Part shown: in pieces, positions 10,285-18,519 of the stretch
How the letters are laid out: every line of letters starts with the position of its first letter
How positions within the stretch are numbered: the stretch's first letter is position 1
Notes under the pieces: model-generated
The model's input: only the letters and a program-made list of their open reading frames with translations
Databases searched by the model: none
What the model was told of the DNA's origin: nothing
Program-made: the position numbers and the translations under genes
Origin: Firm-04 sp964392175
Lineage (GTDB): Bacteria; Bacillota; Clostridia; Oscillospirales; Ruminococcaceae
Direction of reading: 5' to 3'
Assembly: GCA_964392175.1 (NCBI GenBank)
Contig: CAYMOJ010000006.1
Location: forward strand, 11,249-75,248
Length of the DNA: 64,000 nt

Positions 10285-11559
10285 TCACAGGGCACGATAT
10301 TGCTTGCCAAAAAGTGATTCCACATAACCGTCCAACTCCAGCGACATGAGATCCTCAAGCACATCGCCAAGATTCAAATCCAGCGCATCAGCAATATCAT
10401 TCACATGGGCATCGCCATGGGTGTGCAGCCATTGATAAATACTACGCTCACGCTCTGATTCAGGCAGCGGACGGCAGTTTGCCGCTTCAATCGTTGATGG
10501 CGTAGGAGCTTCGGGTACAGGGGGCTCCTCGCTGAGCGTTTCCCGCGACTTTGCGGAAAATGGCTTTGTTTTTTGCATGACTGATCCTTCGCTGCCGTAT
10601 ATCATCGACTGCGCCGCTGGTACTTCCAGATCCGTCAACCGAATTTTGTGCGGCATGGAAAGGTAATATGCATACAGCACATCGTGATGATCAAACAGCG
10701 GCATTGCGCCCTCGCGCAGCATCGGAATGACACCTGCATAGCGTGGATCAAACACATCATGGGGTGGCACACAGAACACCGTTTTGCCTTGTTCCAAAGC
10801 GCAATTGGCAGTAACCAACGAACCACTTCTTGCAGACGCTTCCACGACCACGGTACCATAACTCAAGCCACTTAAAATGCGGTTACGCTTTGGAAAATTG
10901 GGTGGTATCGGCTGCGTGCCGGGCAAAAACTCCGAGAGCATCAAGCCTTTTTCATCGGAGAGCATACGATTACGCAGCTCAGTATTATCTTTGGGATAAT
11001 TCACATTAATGCCGCAACCCAACACGGCAATGGTCGGCATATGATATTGCAAAGCAGTACTATGTGCGGTGGCATCAATGCCCGTTGCAAAACCACTAAC
11101 GATCGTAAATCCGCAGGGAGCGAGCCGTTCAACCAGTGTTTGCACGACCTTTTCACTGTAAGGTGACGGTCGCCGTGCACCCACAATCGTCAGTGTCAGT
11201 GTTTCCATCAGTTTCAGATTTCCCTGTGCAGTCAGCAGCACGGGCGGCAAGGGAATATCCCGCAGCAAAGACGGATAACGTGCATCATCCATCGCAATCA
11301 ACTCAATGTGATTCTTGCTGCAAAAGTACACAATGCTTTCTGCCATATTCAGCGAATGCTTCTTCGCCTGCTCCCGATCCTGCGCAGTCAATTCACGGAT
11401 CTGTGCATTTTGAATTGCATCGTAAAGCAAGGCTGGGTCACGGTATCTGCGAAGCAGGCGCAGTAAGGTCTGACTGGCAGCACCAAACACCAGCATCAGC
11501 CAGACCCAGTAACGCAATTTTTCATTCTGTAATGGGTGCGAAGCGGTGGATTCAGGCAT
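10285..11559 (-). CDS. dprA: DNA-processing protein DprA (Smf)
   Basis: Loads RecA onto incoming single-stranded DNA during natural transformation. The Rossmann-like DprA core has IVGARRPSPYS, SGFATGIDATAH and FPKRNRILSGLS, the conserved family motifs. A C-terminal winged-helix domain (YQWLHTHGDAHVNDIADAL) follows a proline- and serine-rich linker. I chose ATG 11559 (MPESTASHP), preceded by GAAGG; the frame runs on to 11628. 424 residues, slightly long because of the linker. The presence of dprA does not prove competence; no com genes are in this window. Confidence 0.93.
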   Translation of the reverse strand: MPESTASHPLQNEKLRYWVWLMLVFGAASQTLLRLLRRYRDPALLYDAIQNAQIRELTAQDREQAKKHSLNMAESIVYFCSKNHIELIAMDDARYPSLLRDIPLPPVLLTAQGNLKLMETLTLTIVGARRPSPYSEKVVQTLVERLAPCGFTIVSGFATGIDATAHSTALQYHMPTIAVLGCGINVNYPKDNTELRNRMLSDEKGLMLSEFLPGTQPIPPNFPKRNRILSGLSYGTVVVEASARSGSLVTANCALEQGKTVFCVPPHDVFDPRYAGVIPMLREGAMPLFDHHDVLYAYYLSMPHKIRLTDLEVPAAQSMIYGSEGSVMQKTKPFSAKSRETLSEEPPVPEAPTPSTIEAANCRPLPESERERSIYQWLHTHGDAHVNDIADALDLNLGDVLEDLMSLELDGYVESLFGKQYRAL

Positions 11560-11575
11560 AGGCACACCTTCTTTC

Positions 11576-12379
11576 TCACAGATAACGGGACATCTCCCAC
11601 AGAAACAGACCGGCTGCCATAGCAGCATTCAACGAATTGGATGCAGGTGACATCGGGATCGTCAATTTCACATCGCAGGCATCGGAAAAATCACGGGGCA
11701 GACCGTTGCCCTCATTCCCGATACAGACCACCGCGCCCTCGGTGCAATCAAAGTTTTTCAATGATTGCGCATCGCGGTCGACCACAGCTGCACAAAGGGA
11801 GAGCTGCTGTGCGTGACATTCTGCAACAAAGTGATCTAAGTCGTCGACCTTTACATAAGGGATCCGAAACAGCGCACCCATACTGCTGCGTATCGCTTTT
11901 GGATTATACACGTCACAGCAGTGATAAAGGTACAATCCATCCGTTCCAAGTGCTTCAGCAGTACGCATGATCGCGCCTAGATTGGAGGGATCCTGCACAT
12001 GATGAAGGAGCATACACCGATGCCCTGTCCGAGGCACAAGCGTCTGTGCCTGAGACATGATACCAATCGCAAACACACCCTGAGCGGTTTCCGTATCAGA
12101 GATCTCTTTCGCGACTGCATCTGCGATCAGCAGACAATTACAGCTTTTCAGAAAGGGTGCAAGGGCATCTCCATATTGTGCGACAGCACGTTCGGTGAGC
12201 ATCAGTGCCGAAAGCTTCACACCGCTTTCCAATGCATCCAGCACCAAACGAAAGCCTTCCATGGCGAACTGCCCGGACTTCTCACGGCGTGTACGACTGC
12301 TGTTGAGCAGCATGAATCGTTGCACGGTGCGATGCTTTTCGCCGAGTTGCACGACCGTCATATTCGCAAAATCTGCCAC
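11576..12379 (-). CDS. TrmH/SpoU-family RNA 2'-O-ribose methyltransferase
   Basis: SPOUT-class (trefoil-knot) methyltransferase acting on tRNA or 23S rRNA; the exact target cannot be read from sequence. An N-terminal SpoU substrate-binding domain (SGQFAMEGFRLVLDAL) precedes the three SpoU motifs: NLGAIMRTAEALG, CIGNEGNGLP and IPMSPASNSLNAAMA. I chose GTG 12379 (VADFANMTV) because GGGGGAG lies six bases upstream; the next ATG at 12361 has no clear site. About 268 residues. A methyltransferase of this family directly after rplT is a common Firmicutes arrangement. The terminator at 12420-12457 separates it partly from rplT. Confidence 0.88.
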   Translation of the reverse strand: MADFANMTVVQLGEKHRTVQRFMLLNSSRTRREKSGQFAMEGFRLVLDALESGVKLSALMLTERAVAQYGDALAPFLKSCNCLLIADAVAKEISDTETAQGVFAIGIMSQAQTLVPRTGHRCMLLHHVQDPSNLGAIMRTAEALGTDGLYLYHCCDVYNPKAIRSSMGALFRIPYVKVDDLDHFVAECHAQQLSLCAAVVDRDAQSLKNFDCTEGAVVCIGNEGNGLPRDFSDACDVKLTIPMSPASNSLNAAMAAGLFLWEMSRYL

Positions 12380-12419
12380 GCGCTTCTCCCCCTTTCGCGA
12401 TGATGTCAAACATTCTTGA

Positions 12420-12457
12420 GAAAACACAAACACGCTCCGATTTTTGCACAGAGCGTG
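12420..12457 (-). terminator. Intrinsic terminator after rplT
   Basis: On the minus strand, arms CACGCTC and GAGCGTG pair around a 13-nt loop (12431-12457), and a T-rich tract TTTGTGTTTT follows. It ends the infC-rpmI-rplT unit or reduces read-through into the TrmH-family gene. A second hairpin with arms GCAGCGG and CCGCTGC lies at 12471-12494 but has no T-tract. Confidence 0.7.
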
Positions 12458-12507
12458 TATAGCAGACAACGCAGCGGCAAAGTATCACCGCTGCGCTGCA
12501 AGATTCA

Positions 12508-12861
12508 TTACAGTGCTGCCTTAGCCTGTGCGACGATCGCAGTAAAGCCTGCGGGATCGTGAATTGCGATCTCGGAAAGCATCTTGCGATTGAGGGTAAT
12601 GCCAGCCTTGTTGCAGCCATTCATAAATGTGGAATAGTTCATGCCGTTGAGCTTGCAAGCAGCAGAGATACGAGTAATCCACAGTCTGCGGAAGAAACGC
12701 TTATTCTGCTTTCTGCCGATGTAGGCATAGTTGCCGGACTTCATGACGGCCTGTTTTGCCATCTTAAAGTGCTTGGACTTGCTGCCCCAGTAGCCCTTTG
12801 CGAGCTTCAGAACCTTATTTCTTCTCTTGCGCGTCATCATTGCGCCTTTAATACGAGCCAT
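12508..12861 (-). CDS. rplT: 50S ribosomal protein L20
   Basis: Early-assembling large-subunit protein and, in Firmicutes, the usual autorepressor of the infC-rpmI-rplT operon. Starts MARIKGAMMTRKRRNKVLKL with the conserved KGYWGSKSKHFK and FRRLWITRISAAC segments. 117 residues, normal length. ATG 12861 is preceded by GGAGG-type sequence (CGGAGGAGAAAGAAC); the frame's upstream extension to 12903 is not native. Confidence 0.98.
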   Translation of the reverse strand: MARIKGAMMTRKRRNKVLKLAKGYWGSKSKHFKMAKQAVMKSGNYAYIGRKQNKRFFRRLWITRISAACKLNGMNYSTFMNGCNKAGITLNRKMLSEIAIHDPAGFTAIVAQAKAAL

Positions 12862-12950
12862 GTTCTTTCTCCTCCGTAATTCAATCAGTATCCGCCGCAC
12901 CATTCAACAGGATCTGCGGCAAAAATCGCTTGGAATGGGTGTGCGGCTTC

Positions 12951-13169
12951 TTACTTGTAAGGAACCAGCTCACGAACGGTTGCTGCGTTTGCAGAAGCTG
13001 CAACGCCAGCGTTACGAGCAATGCGCTTTACCTTGGTATCCTTAGAAACCAGACGATGACGCTTGTAAGCGTGCTGGAACTTCACCTTTCCGGTACCGGT
13101 TACCTGAAAACGCTTCTTTGCGCCGGAATGGGTCTTTACTTTCACTTTCTTAACCTTTGCGGCTGCCAT
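12951..13169 (-). CDS. rpmI: 50S ribosomal protein L35
   Basis: Small basic large-subunit protein. Contains VKTHSGAKKRFQVTGTGKVK and a C-terminal YKRHRLVSKD-type segment. At 72 residues it is slightly longer than the usual 64-66 because of an N-terminal MAAAKVKKVK extension, but AAGGAGG stands at proper distance from ATG 13169 and there is no internal ATG. Second gene of infC-rpmI-rplT. Confidence 0.97.
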   Translation of the reverse strand: MAAAKVKKVKVKTHSGAKKRFQVTGTGKVKFQHAYKRHRLVSKDTKVKRIARNAGVAASANAATVRELVPYK

Positions 13170-13254
13170 GGGATTCTTCCTCCTTGATTTTCGTTGTATA
13201 TGGTAACGCCTGCATTCACCGTTTTCACGGCATAGGGGCGTTGCATATCGGGTA

Positions 13255-13824
13255 TTATTCGGCAGATCCTGCCTTGGGGGCGCGCTGTTTTTTTTCCGAC
13301 TTTTCAGCCTTCTGGGACTTCGGCGACATAAACATCACGATGGCTCTGCCCTCCATCTTCGGGGGCTTATCGACCACAGCAAGATCGCCGCAGGCATCAC
13401 GGTAACGTTCCAGCAGCTCCTCACCCAAATGGGGATGCGCAATCGCACGTTTACGGAAGCGGACAGAGACCTTCAGCTTATCGCCGCCCTGCAAAAACTT
13501 TTTGCCCTGAGAAACCTTCGTTTCAAAATCGTGGGTATCAATTGCGGAGAACATACGGATCTCCTTGATCTCAACCACCTTCTGATTCTTTCGCGCTTCT
13601 TTTTCACGCTTCTGCTGCTCAAAGCAGTACTTTCCGTAATCGAGGATACGGCACACGGGGGGTGTAGCCTGTGGAGCAATTTTGACGAGATCCAGACTTT
13701 GGTCAAACGCCAACTTCTGGGCATCTCTTGCGGACATAACGCCACGCTTTTCACCGTTGGCATCGATCACAAGGACTTCCTTGTCACGAATTTCCTCATT
13801 GATTTGCAGTTCCTGCTTGCTAAT
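13255..13824 (-). CDS. infC: Translation initiation factor IF-3, probable ATT start
   Basis: Binds the 30S subunit and enforces correct start-codon and initiator-tRNA choice. The N-domain starts QELQINEEIRDKEVLVID, the linker is rich in Glu, Lys and Arg, and the C-domain carries KVSVRFRKRAIAH and a basic tail. The open frame extends to 13953, but family similarity begins at ISKQELQINEE. The codon there is ATT at 13824-13822, with GGAGGTG six bases upstream and no ATG or GTG nearby. ATT initiation is known for infC in other bacteria and is the basis of IF-3 autoregulation. 189 residues, normal length. A strong promoter and an attenuator-like hairpin lie upstream. Confidence 0.94.
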   Translation of the reverse strand: MSKQELQINEEIRDKEVLVIDANGEKRGVMSARDAQKLAFDQSLDLVKIAPQATPPVCRILDYGKYCFEQQKREKEARKNQKVVEIKEIRMFSAIDTHDFETKVSQGKKFLQGGDKLKVSVRFRKRAIAHPHLGEELLERYRDACGDLAVVDKPPKMEGRAIVMFMSPKSQKAEKSEKKQRAPKAGSAE

Positions 13825-13875
13825 AGCGAGCACCTCCAGTCGATGGTTCCATGTTTGTGTCGTTCTACGCTGCTC

Positions 13876-13912
13876 AAAAAAAAGAGAGCAAAGACCAAGC
13901 GTCCATGCTCTC
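13876..13912 (-). promoter_or_regulatory. Leader attenuator hairpin upstream of infC (L20-leader type)
   Basis: On the minus strand, GAGAGC (13912-13907) pairs with GCTCTC (13889-13884) and eight T follow, so this is an intrinsic terminator inside the transcript leader, about 50 nt before the infC start. Together with the promoter at 14034-14062 it matches the layout of the Firmicutes L20 autoregulatory leader, where L20 binding favours termination. The L20-binding fold itself was not modelled. Confidence 0.72.
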
Positions 13913-14033
13913 ATGCTTCTTTCAACATTATGCAGCAACGTAATCGGCTGCACAGCTTGTTTCAGAAAACAGATTACCGTTTCGCGCTTTCGCTTACGGT
14001 GTGAACACGATGTTCCGCTTGCAATCTTTTCGT

Positions 14034-14062
14034 ATTATACCGAATTTCCCGTGATTTGTCAA
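14034..14062 (-). promoter_or_regulatory. Consensus sigma-A promoter for infC operon
   Basis: On the minus strand TTGACA (14062-14057), a 17-bp spacer and TATAAT (14039-14034): a perfect match to the vegetative consensus. It implies strong constitutive initiation, so control probably occurs at the downstream attenuator. Confidence 0.9.
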
Positions 14063-14105
14063 GCGCTCACCGAAATTTTGGCGTTTTGCACAAAACGTGA
14101 AAGTG

Positions 14106-15851
14106 CTATTTTTCCAAACTTGCTAATATTTTCAAAATCGCAACAGCATCATTGCTATCAACGCCCTGTACATCATCGCAATCCGCATTCAACATACCCT
14201 GTGCACTGATTTCGGCTGTATGATCCTCCGACAACATACGATTCAGCAAAATCACATCGCCTACCTTAACATAGCCGTCGCAGTTCACATCACCACGCAA
14301 TGTAGCAACAGGCGCAGTAGTAGCTGTGGTAATGCTCGGCTGTGATTTTGCAAGCACTGTATAGCCAATCACGCCGGTTCCCTGCGTATTGTCGCCAAGC
14401 TCAATTTGCTCTCCTGCCGCCGCCGATTTTGCAACCACCGCCATGGTCACATCATTACTAATGGAGAGGGTCACGCCTGTATCCTCCCAATCGCTGAGCC
14501 ATGCAGGTACACTGCCCAAGCGAGTATCATATGCAATATAGAGGGTGATGTCTTCTCCGGCAGTCAAAGTGCCGAGCGTACCTGTTACATTTTTGGAATC
14601 GCAGGCGGTCTGAACATACTCTGCACCAAGGAGCATTTCAGGAACGGCGGTGTAAGTAAAATCGCGGTCGCCGAATACAACACTGCCCACAGCAAGATCC
14701 TGTGCGATATTCCAATCAGAGCCATTATCACCGTCCGTTACATGAATTTGCGAAATCAACAAGCCATTGATATCCACATCGGTAGAAACTTCCGGCAACA
14801 ATCCCGCTGCGATAAGATTCTTCGCCCAGGTGCCATACCATGCATAACCGGCACGCCGTTCCTGACTAAGTTCTGACAGCTGCGAATGAACGGAACTGTC
14901 ACGGTCTACGAACATCGGCTGGTTGGTATCCAGATCATAAAATCTTGCCCAGATCGGCCCTGCGCCTTCAACCGCAACTACAATGCGATCATCACCGGTG
15001 TTCTGCACCTCAATGCCGTAGATTGCAGAATCGGTAAACCATGTCACGGCAGCGTTGATTGCCCGAATGATACGGTTATCGTTGCCTGCTACTTTTTTCA
15101 AAAAATCAACGATGCCGACACTCTCGCTGGCACTAATAGATGGCAGTTCATAGGCACGAGCCGCAGCCGGTGCAAGGGTAAACTCATCATGCTGCTGACA
15201 CCATGCGGTTTTGACACCGTTTTGTTCAATCTGCATATCCAGAATGCACTCCACAGCTTTATCAATTGCGATTGCAGCTTTTGCGGAGCGCACATCATCT
15301 ATAAAGGAAAAATCACCGGATTTGTTCTCCATCTCCCACATGATCTCCATGACATGTACCATTGCACCATCATTAAAGGTGATGTGCGCATGATAGGTAC
15401 CTGCATCATCGAACACCTGTGGCCAGCCGCCATTCTCGTATTGTCCATTCAGCAGCAGATCAATTCCCTTTATACAAGCGTCATAATACTTGCTCTCATT
15501 GGTTGCGATATAGGTTCTGGCGAGAATACGGATCTGCGAAGTGGTTGCATCGTTATCTATGGTAGATTTTGCCCACGAGCCACTCTGTGTGGTATCATCC
15601 ATTGCTTTGCGCCATCCGCCATCGGCAAGCTGATATTGCACAATTGTATCGCAGAGAGAAACCGCTTCACTGCTGCCAAACCAGTCAGCAGATTGTTTCA
15701 GGTAGCCCGACCAATCATAGTCAGCGGCATATACTACCATGGAATGCTCAGTAGAAAGCATTGAAATGTCTCCCATCCGGCACACAGATGCTGTCAGCAT
15801 CGTGGCACTGATGAATACAGCCGTGACTGCACGCTTTGTGTGATGTTTCAT
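14106..15851 (-). CDS. Secreted pectate lyase (PL10-like) with dockerin
   Basis: Likely cleaves pectate by beta-elimination outside the cell. A signal peptide (MKHHTKRAVTAVFISATML) is followed by an alpha/alpha-type pectate lyase domain at about residues 35-310 with QLADGGWRKAMDDTT, SQIRILARTY and NGGWPQV, typical of polysaccharide lyase family 10. Next comes an uncharacterised module at about 360-505 that is closely matched in the pectinesterase at 22214. It ends in a type I dockerin (GDVNCDGYVKVGDVILLNRM and a second DCDDVQGVDSNDAVAIL repeat). I chose ATG 15851 (AAAGGA eight bases upstream). 581 residues. The dockerin implies docking on a cohesin scaffold, which is not in this window. Confidence 0.88.
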   Translation of the reverse strand: MKHHTKRAVTAVFISATMLTASVCRMGDISMLSTEHSMVVYAADYDWSGYLKQSADWFGSSEAVSLCDTIVQYQLADGGWRKAMDDTTQSGSWAKSTIDNDATTSQIRILARTYIATNESKYYDACIKGIDLLLNGQYENGGWPQVFDDAGTYHAHITFNDGAMVHVMEIMWEMENKSGDFSFIDDVRSAKAAIAIDKAVECILDMQIEQNGVKTAWCQQHDEFTLAPAAARAYELPSISASESVGIVDFLKKVAGNDNRIIRAINAAVTWFTDSAIYGIEVQNTGDDRIVVAVEGAGPIWARFYDLDTNQPMFVDRDSSVHSQLSELSQERRAGYAWYGTWAKNLIAAGLLPEVSTDVDINGLLISQIHVTDGDNGSDWNIAQDLAVGSVVFGDRDFTYTAVPEMLLGAEYVQTACDSKNVTGTLGTLTAGEDITLYIAYDTRLGSVPAWLSDWEDTGVTLSISNDVTMAVVAKSAAAGEQIELGDNTQGTGVIGYTVLAKSQPSITTATTAPVATLRGDVNCDGYVKVGDVILLNRMLSEDHTAEISAQGMLNADCDDVQGVDSNDAVAILKILASLEK

Positions 15852-15894
15852 AAATCCCATCCTTTCAAATCTCTGTCCAGCAATTGCCATTATT

Positions 15895-15923
15895 AGTATA
15901 TCAGAGGGATACAGCCCTGTCAA
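15895..15923 (-). promoter_or_regulatory. Promoter for pectate lyase gene
   Basis: Minus strand TTGACA (15923-15918), 17-bp spacer, TATACT (15900-15895), 44 bp before the chosen ATG. Confidence 0.8.
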
Positions 15924-16057
15924 TGCAATTTTGCTCTTTTTTGATGTGCGATTGTATCCAAATATCGTTCAAAAGCAAAAGTCACTGTTGTAAATTGTGA
16001 TATGCACATTGATGTATCTATACAATTCGCACACCTTTTCATTTGCCAAAGCCATAT

Positions 16058-16345
16058 TGCACAAATGTGATTTCTGTTTCTTGTGCATTTCAACGAAATT
16101 TAAAAGAATTGTCGTAAAGTCAAAAAAAGCATTGACATTAAAGCGAAAATATGATATAAAGTGTATATAGTCATAAAGAGAGTGAGGTGAGTCCAATGGG
16201 CTGAATTTCTTATCCCACAGGTGTGGAAAGAATGCAGGAATGACATACAATGAACAATATTGGAGGTTTATCATGTTTAAAATCAAGAAGGTTATGGCAG
16301 GTATTGTTACAGCGGCTACTGTGGCTCTGGCATGGGAAGCTTCAG
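16058..16345 (+). repeat. Long direct repeat, copy A (promoter, leader, signal peptide)
   Basis: About 290 bp that recurs at 19456-19757 with only scattered differences. It spans the upstream region, the promoter, the transcript leader and the signal-peptide codons of the small secreted protein. Similarity drops sharply after the signal-peptide codons. The two differences that change the frame or spacing are one A fewer near 16105 and one G lost near 16326. Confidence 0.9.
16132..16160 (+). promoter_or_regulatory. Promoter of cassette copy A
   Basis: TTGACA (16132-16137), 17-bp spacer, TATAAA (16155-16160). The hexamers are identical to those of copy B at 19531-19559. The leader from about 16168 to the ATG at 16273 is about 105 nt and contains a small hairpin AGTCC-AAT-GGGCT. 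Confidence 0.85.
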
Positions 16346-16703
16346 TGTAAGCGCAGACTACAATCGAAGCGAGGCATGGGAAAGCAGGCATGTAAATATC
16401 GCAGGTTCTCCAAGCAGTGCAGATTACGACGCAGTTCGTTCGATTGTGTACTCTACATATGGAGCAATTTGCTACTGCAACGCGGTATCCAACTCTGTCA
16501 ACGGTGGCACTGGCAAAACAACGATCACCTCGGTCAATGGTACTATGGCAAGCCAGACTATTATTAATACTGGATCAGTCGTGTGCGAACCAAAAATGGA
16601 AGGTGAAATTGAGTGTGCTACATACAAGATGTCTGCTTCGACAACAACATCTGGTAACATTTTTGTAGCAAGTGGCAATATCGTTACCAAAACTTACAAA
16701 TAA
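16273..16703 (+). pseudogene. Small secreted protein, copy A, frameshifted in signal peptide
   Basis: ATG 16273 has GGAGG six bases upstream and starts MFKIKKVMAGIVTAATVA, the same signal peptide as the intact copy at 19672. One G is missing at about 16326 relative to copy B, so the frame stops at 16350. The downstream frame (16332-16703) restores FSVSADYN and a mature domain of about 115 residues rich in Ser, Thr and Asn (HVNIAGSPSS). It shares only a short W-x-x-(R/K)-x-VNI-x-G-x-PSS segment with copy B. As written it cannot be secreted. Either a decaying paralogue or a single-base sequence error. Function unknown. Confidence 0.7.
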
Positions 16704-16718
16704 CCTGAGCAATTATAT

Positions 16719-16751
16719 GGCAAAGCTACCGCTGAACGCGGTGGCTTTGCC
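16719..16751 (+). other. Intergenic hairpin between the two cassette A genes
   Basis: Arms GGCAAAGCTACCGC and GCGGTGGCTTTGCC pair over 14 positions (one G-T) around a 5-nt loop, with no T-tract on the plus strand. Copy B has an unrelated but similarly placed hairpin at 20110-20142. Such a hairpin could stabilise the upstream mRNA or tune expression between the two genes. Confidence 0.6.
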
Positions 16752-16778
16752 AAAATAGAATCATATGGAGGTATGAAA

Positions 16779-18142
16779 ATGAAACGAAAATATCTATTGC
16801 TTGTATGTATGCTGTTGCTTTGTGGATGTGCAGATGGTACCAGTAGTCATGGGGATTCTCAATTAACAAATGTTTCACAGGTCGAAGAAGCATCCAGTAC
16901 AGCTGACGACAGCTCTGTGCCTTCACAAACATACCCTCAACGCGAAGCGATGTCCAATGAGATTGTGTACTACACAAACGATGAAGCCAAAGAAATCATT
17001 CAAAACAACACACATTTTGCGGTTGCTGAGAATCTTCAAGGTGCCATTCCGAAAAACATTTCTCATTTTAGCAGTTTTACATTGGGATATTATCCAAGGC
17101 AGGATAATGCCGGCTTCTACGAAGATTTTCTCACTATGTTTGATTATTTATTTCCCGATGAGACATTGTATGAAGATTGTCTTTTTTTGCCGGGAAAAAT
17201 TCCCGTGTCAGCTATGATGAAAATGGCGAAATAACCAACACCATTCGGACAGTCGCGGAGGAGTACGACCGCGTCATGCGTGGCGAAGAACACGTACAAT
17301 ATTATTTCTACAGCCCCCATTTTACCGCCGAACAATCTTCAGCGGCTGAAAATAATATTTTTATGGAATTCACAAGTCCTGTTTGTAGTGATCTGTCCAA
17401 TTTCAACAAAGGCGTTCTAGCTGATTATTATTACGAATCCCACGGTCAAAAAAATGAAGAATTTCTCGAAACATGGAGTGGCACGTACTTTTATCCCACA
17501 GTTTGCACACTGCCACCGGATTCTGAAGAAGCTTATACACTGCTTGATGGCATCACCATTTCTGTTGCGGATGCAGTCGATTTTTTTGAAAATTATATCA
17601 ACAATGCACCGATACCGGAAAATCCCACATTAAGTATCAAGGTGGTTTGGGTTGAGGTGCTGCAATGTGACACTGACAGATACTGCTATTACTTTAAAAC
17701 CACCAAAGCCCTGGATGGTATCCCCTTTGACTGGGATCCAGATACCCCATACCACGGTGGGCTTGATTATAGCTATACACTCAGCTTTGCTTCCATGGCG
17801 GTATCGGACGATGTCGACCAAATATATGGTATGACAAGAACACAGGTCATCTATGACGAAGTGATGCATACAGAAGGAATCTCCTTTGCAACTGCCATGC
17901 AGAAGATGGAAGAGAATCTTTCTTCACTGATCGACTTTGAAGTCATAGGCGCAGATTTTGTTTACTCACCCAAAAGATATAAGGGCGAGAGTACTGCTGT
18001 TGAAGATGCTTTACACCCTACAACTGCAAGCTGGAAAGTATCTCTTTATAATCCCAATGACAGTTGGGTTTATGTCTGCTATGTGGATGCGTTGGATGGT
18101 GGAAATTTCCACTATTATACATACAGTGTTTCATCTGATTGA
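16779..18142 (+). pseudogene. Lipoprotein, copy A, interrupted by a frameshift
   Basis: Starts MKRKYLLLVCMLLLCGC (ATG 16779, GGAGG seven bases upstream), a type II signal peptide with lipobox LLCGC, then a Ser/Thr/Gln-rich linker. The first frame stops at 17234. The -1 frame, open from about 17177 to 18142, continues the protein (GEITNTIRTVAEEYDRVM to the end VYVCYVDALDGGNFHYY). Its sequence parallels the intact lipoprotein at 20215 (FPDET, DAVxFFE, YNPNDS-V-x-VDA). The break lies in the T7 run at 17182-17188 or the A5 run at 17195-17199. A slippery heptamer T-TTT-TTG (17183-17189) followed by hairpin CGGGAA-AAA-TTCCCG (17191-17205) makes recoding conceivable, but decay is simpler. Function unknown. 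Confidence 0.68.
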
Positions 18143-18169
18143 AACCTTATTTTACATCTGAACAAAAAA

Positions 18170-18203
18170 ACGGACGCCGTTTTCACGGCGTTCGTTCTTT
18201 TTG
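18170..18203 (+). terminator. Terminator after lipoprotein copy A
   Basis: Stem ACGGACGCCG / CGGCGTTCGT with a 6-nt loop, followed by TCTTTTTG. Strong intrinsic terminator. Confidence 0.85.
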
Positions 18204-18402
18204 TTGCCTTTTCAGACTTTACGCAGCATCTTCATCTACTGTTTGATATGCAGTTGCAGCTTGTTCATACAGTGCAAGTGCTTTTACAAGATTTTGTAAG
18301 CTATTGTTACAAAAGATGTCAATAGAATTCAAATTTTTGCACGTTTTCTTCTACGATTCTAACCGTGAAAGAGGCTTCTGCCTAAGACACCTTCAAGACA
18401 TC
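18204..18402. other. Gene-free stretch, possible decayed minus-strand coding remnant
   Basis: No intact gene. On the minus strand, 18220-18300 can be read as a short C-terminus-like peptide (NLVKALALYEQAATAYQTV then stop at TAA 18220). A different frame just upstream (18318-18380) reads EASFTVRIVEENVQKFEFY before a stop. These could be pieces of a broken gene or chance. Confidence 0.25.
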
Positions 18403-18431
18403 TTGAAACTTTTTGCAGACTATGGTATGAT
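18403..18431 (+). promoter_or_regulatory. Promoter for DUF5131 gene
   Basis: TTGAAA (18403-18408), 17-bp spacer, TATGAT (18426-18431), 88 bp before ATG 18520. The gene is therefore probably transcribed independently of the flanking cassettes. Confidence 0.7.
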
Positions 18432-18519
18432 AAGTATAGTATGCTGGTGGATACTACTATAAAGGTATCGATGCAGTAGAATGGAAGCAATCCGTTTGTC
18501 TGAATCAAGAGGTGAGATC

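Noticed and set aside
14083..14098. CGTTTT-GCAC-AAAACG inverted repeat near infC promoter
   Set aside because: Short, AT-rich arms and no T-tract on either strand in the right place; not convincing as terminator or operator.
14886..15764. Plus-strand 292-codon frame
   Set aside because: Antisense to the pectate lyase gene, which has signal peptide, catalytic part and dockerin.
15969..16391. Minus-strand open frame across the cassette A leader, with a similar one at 19488-19733
   Set aside because: Their resemblance is caused by the direct repeat itself; they run antisense to promoter, leader and signal-peptide codons and lack Shine-Dalgarno sites.
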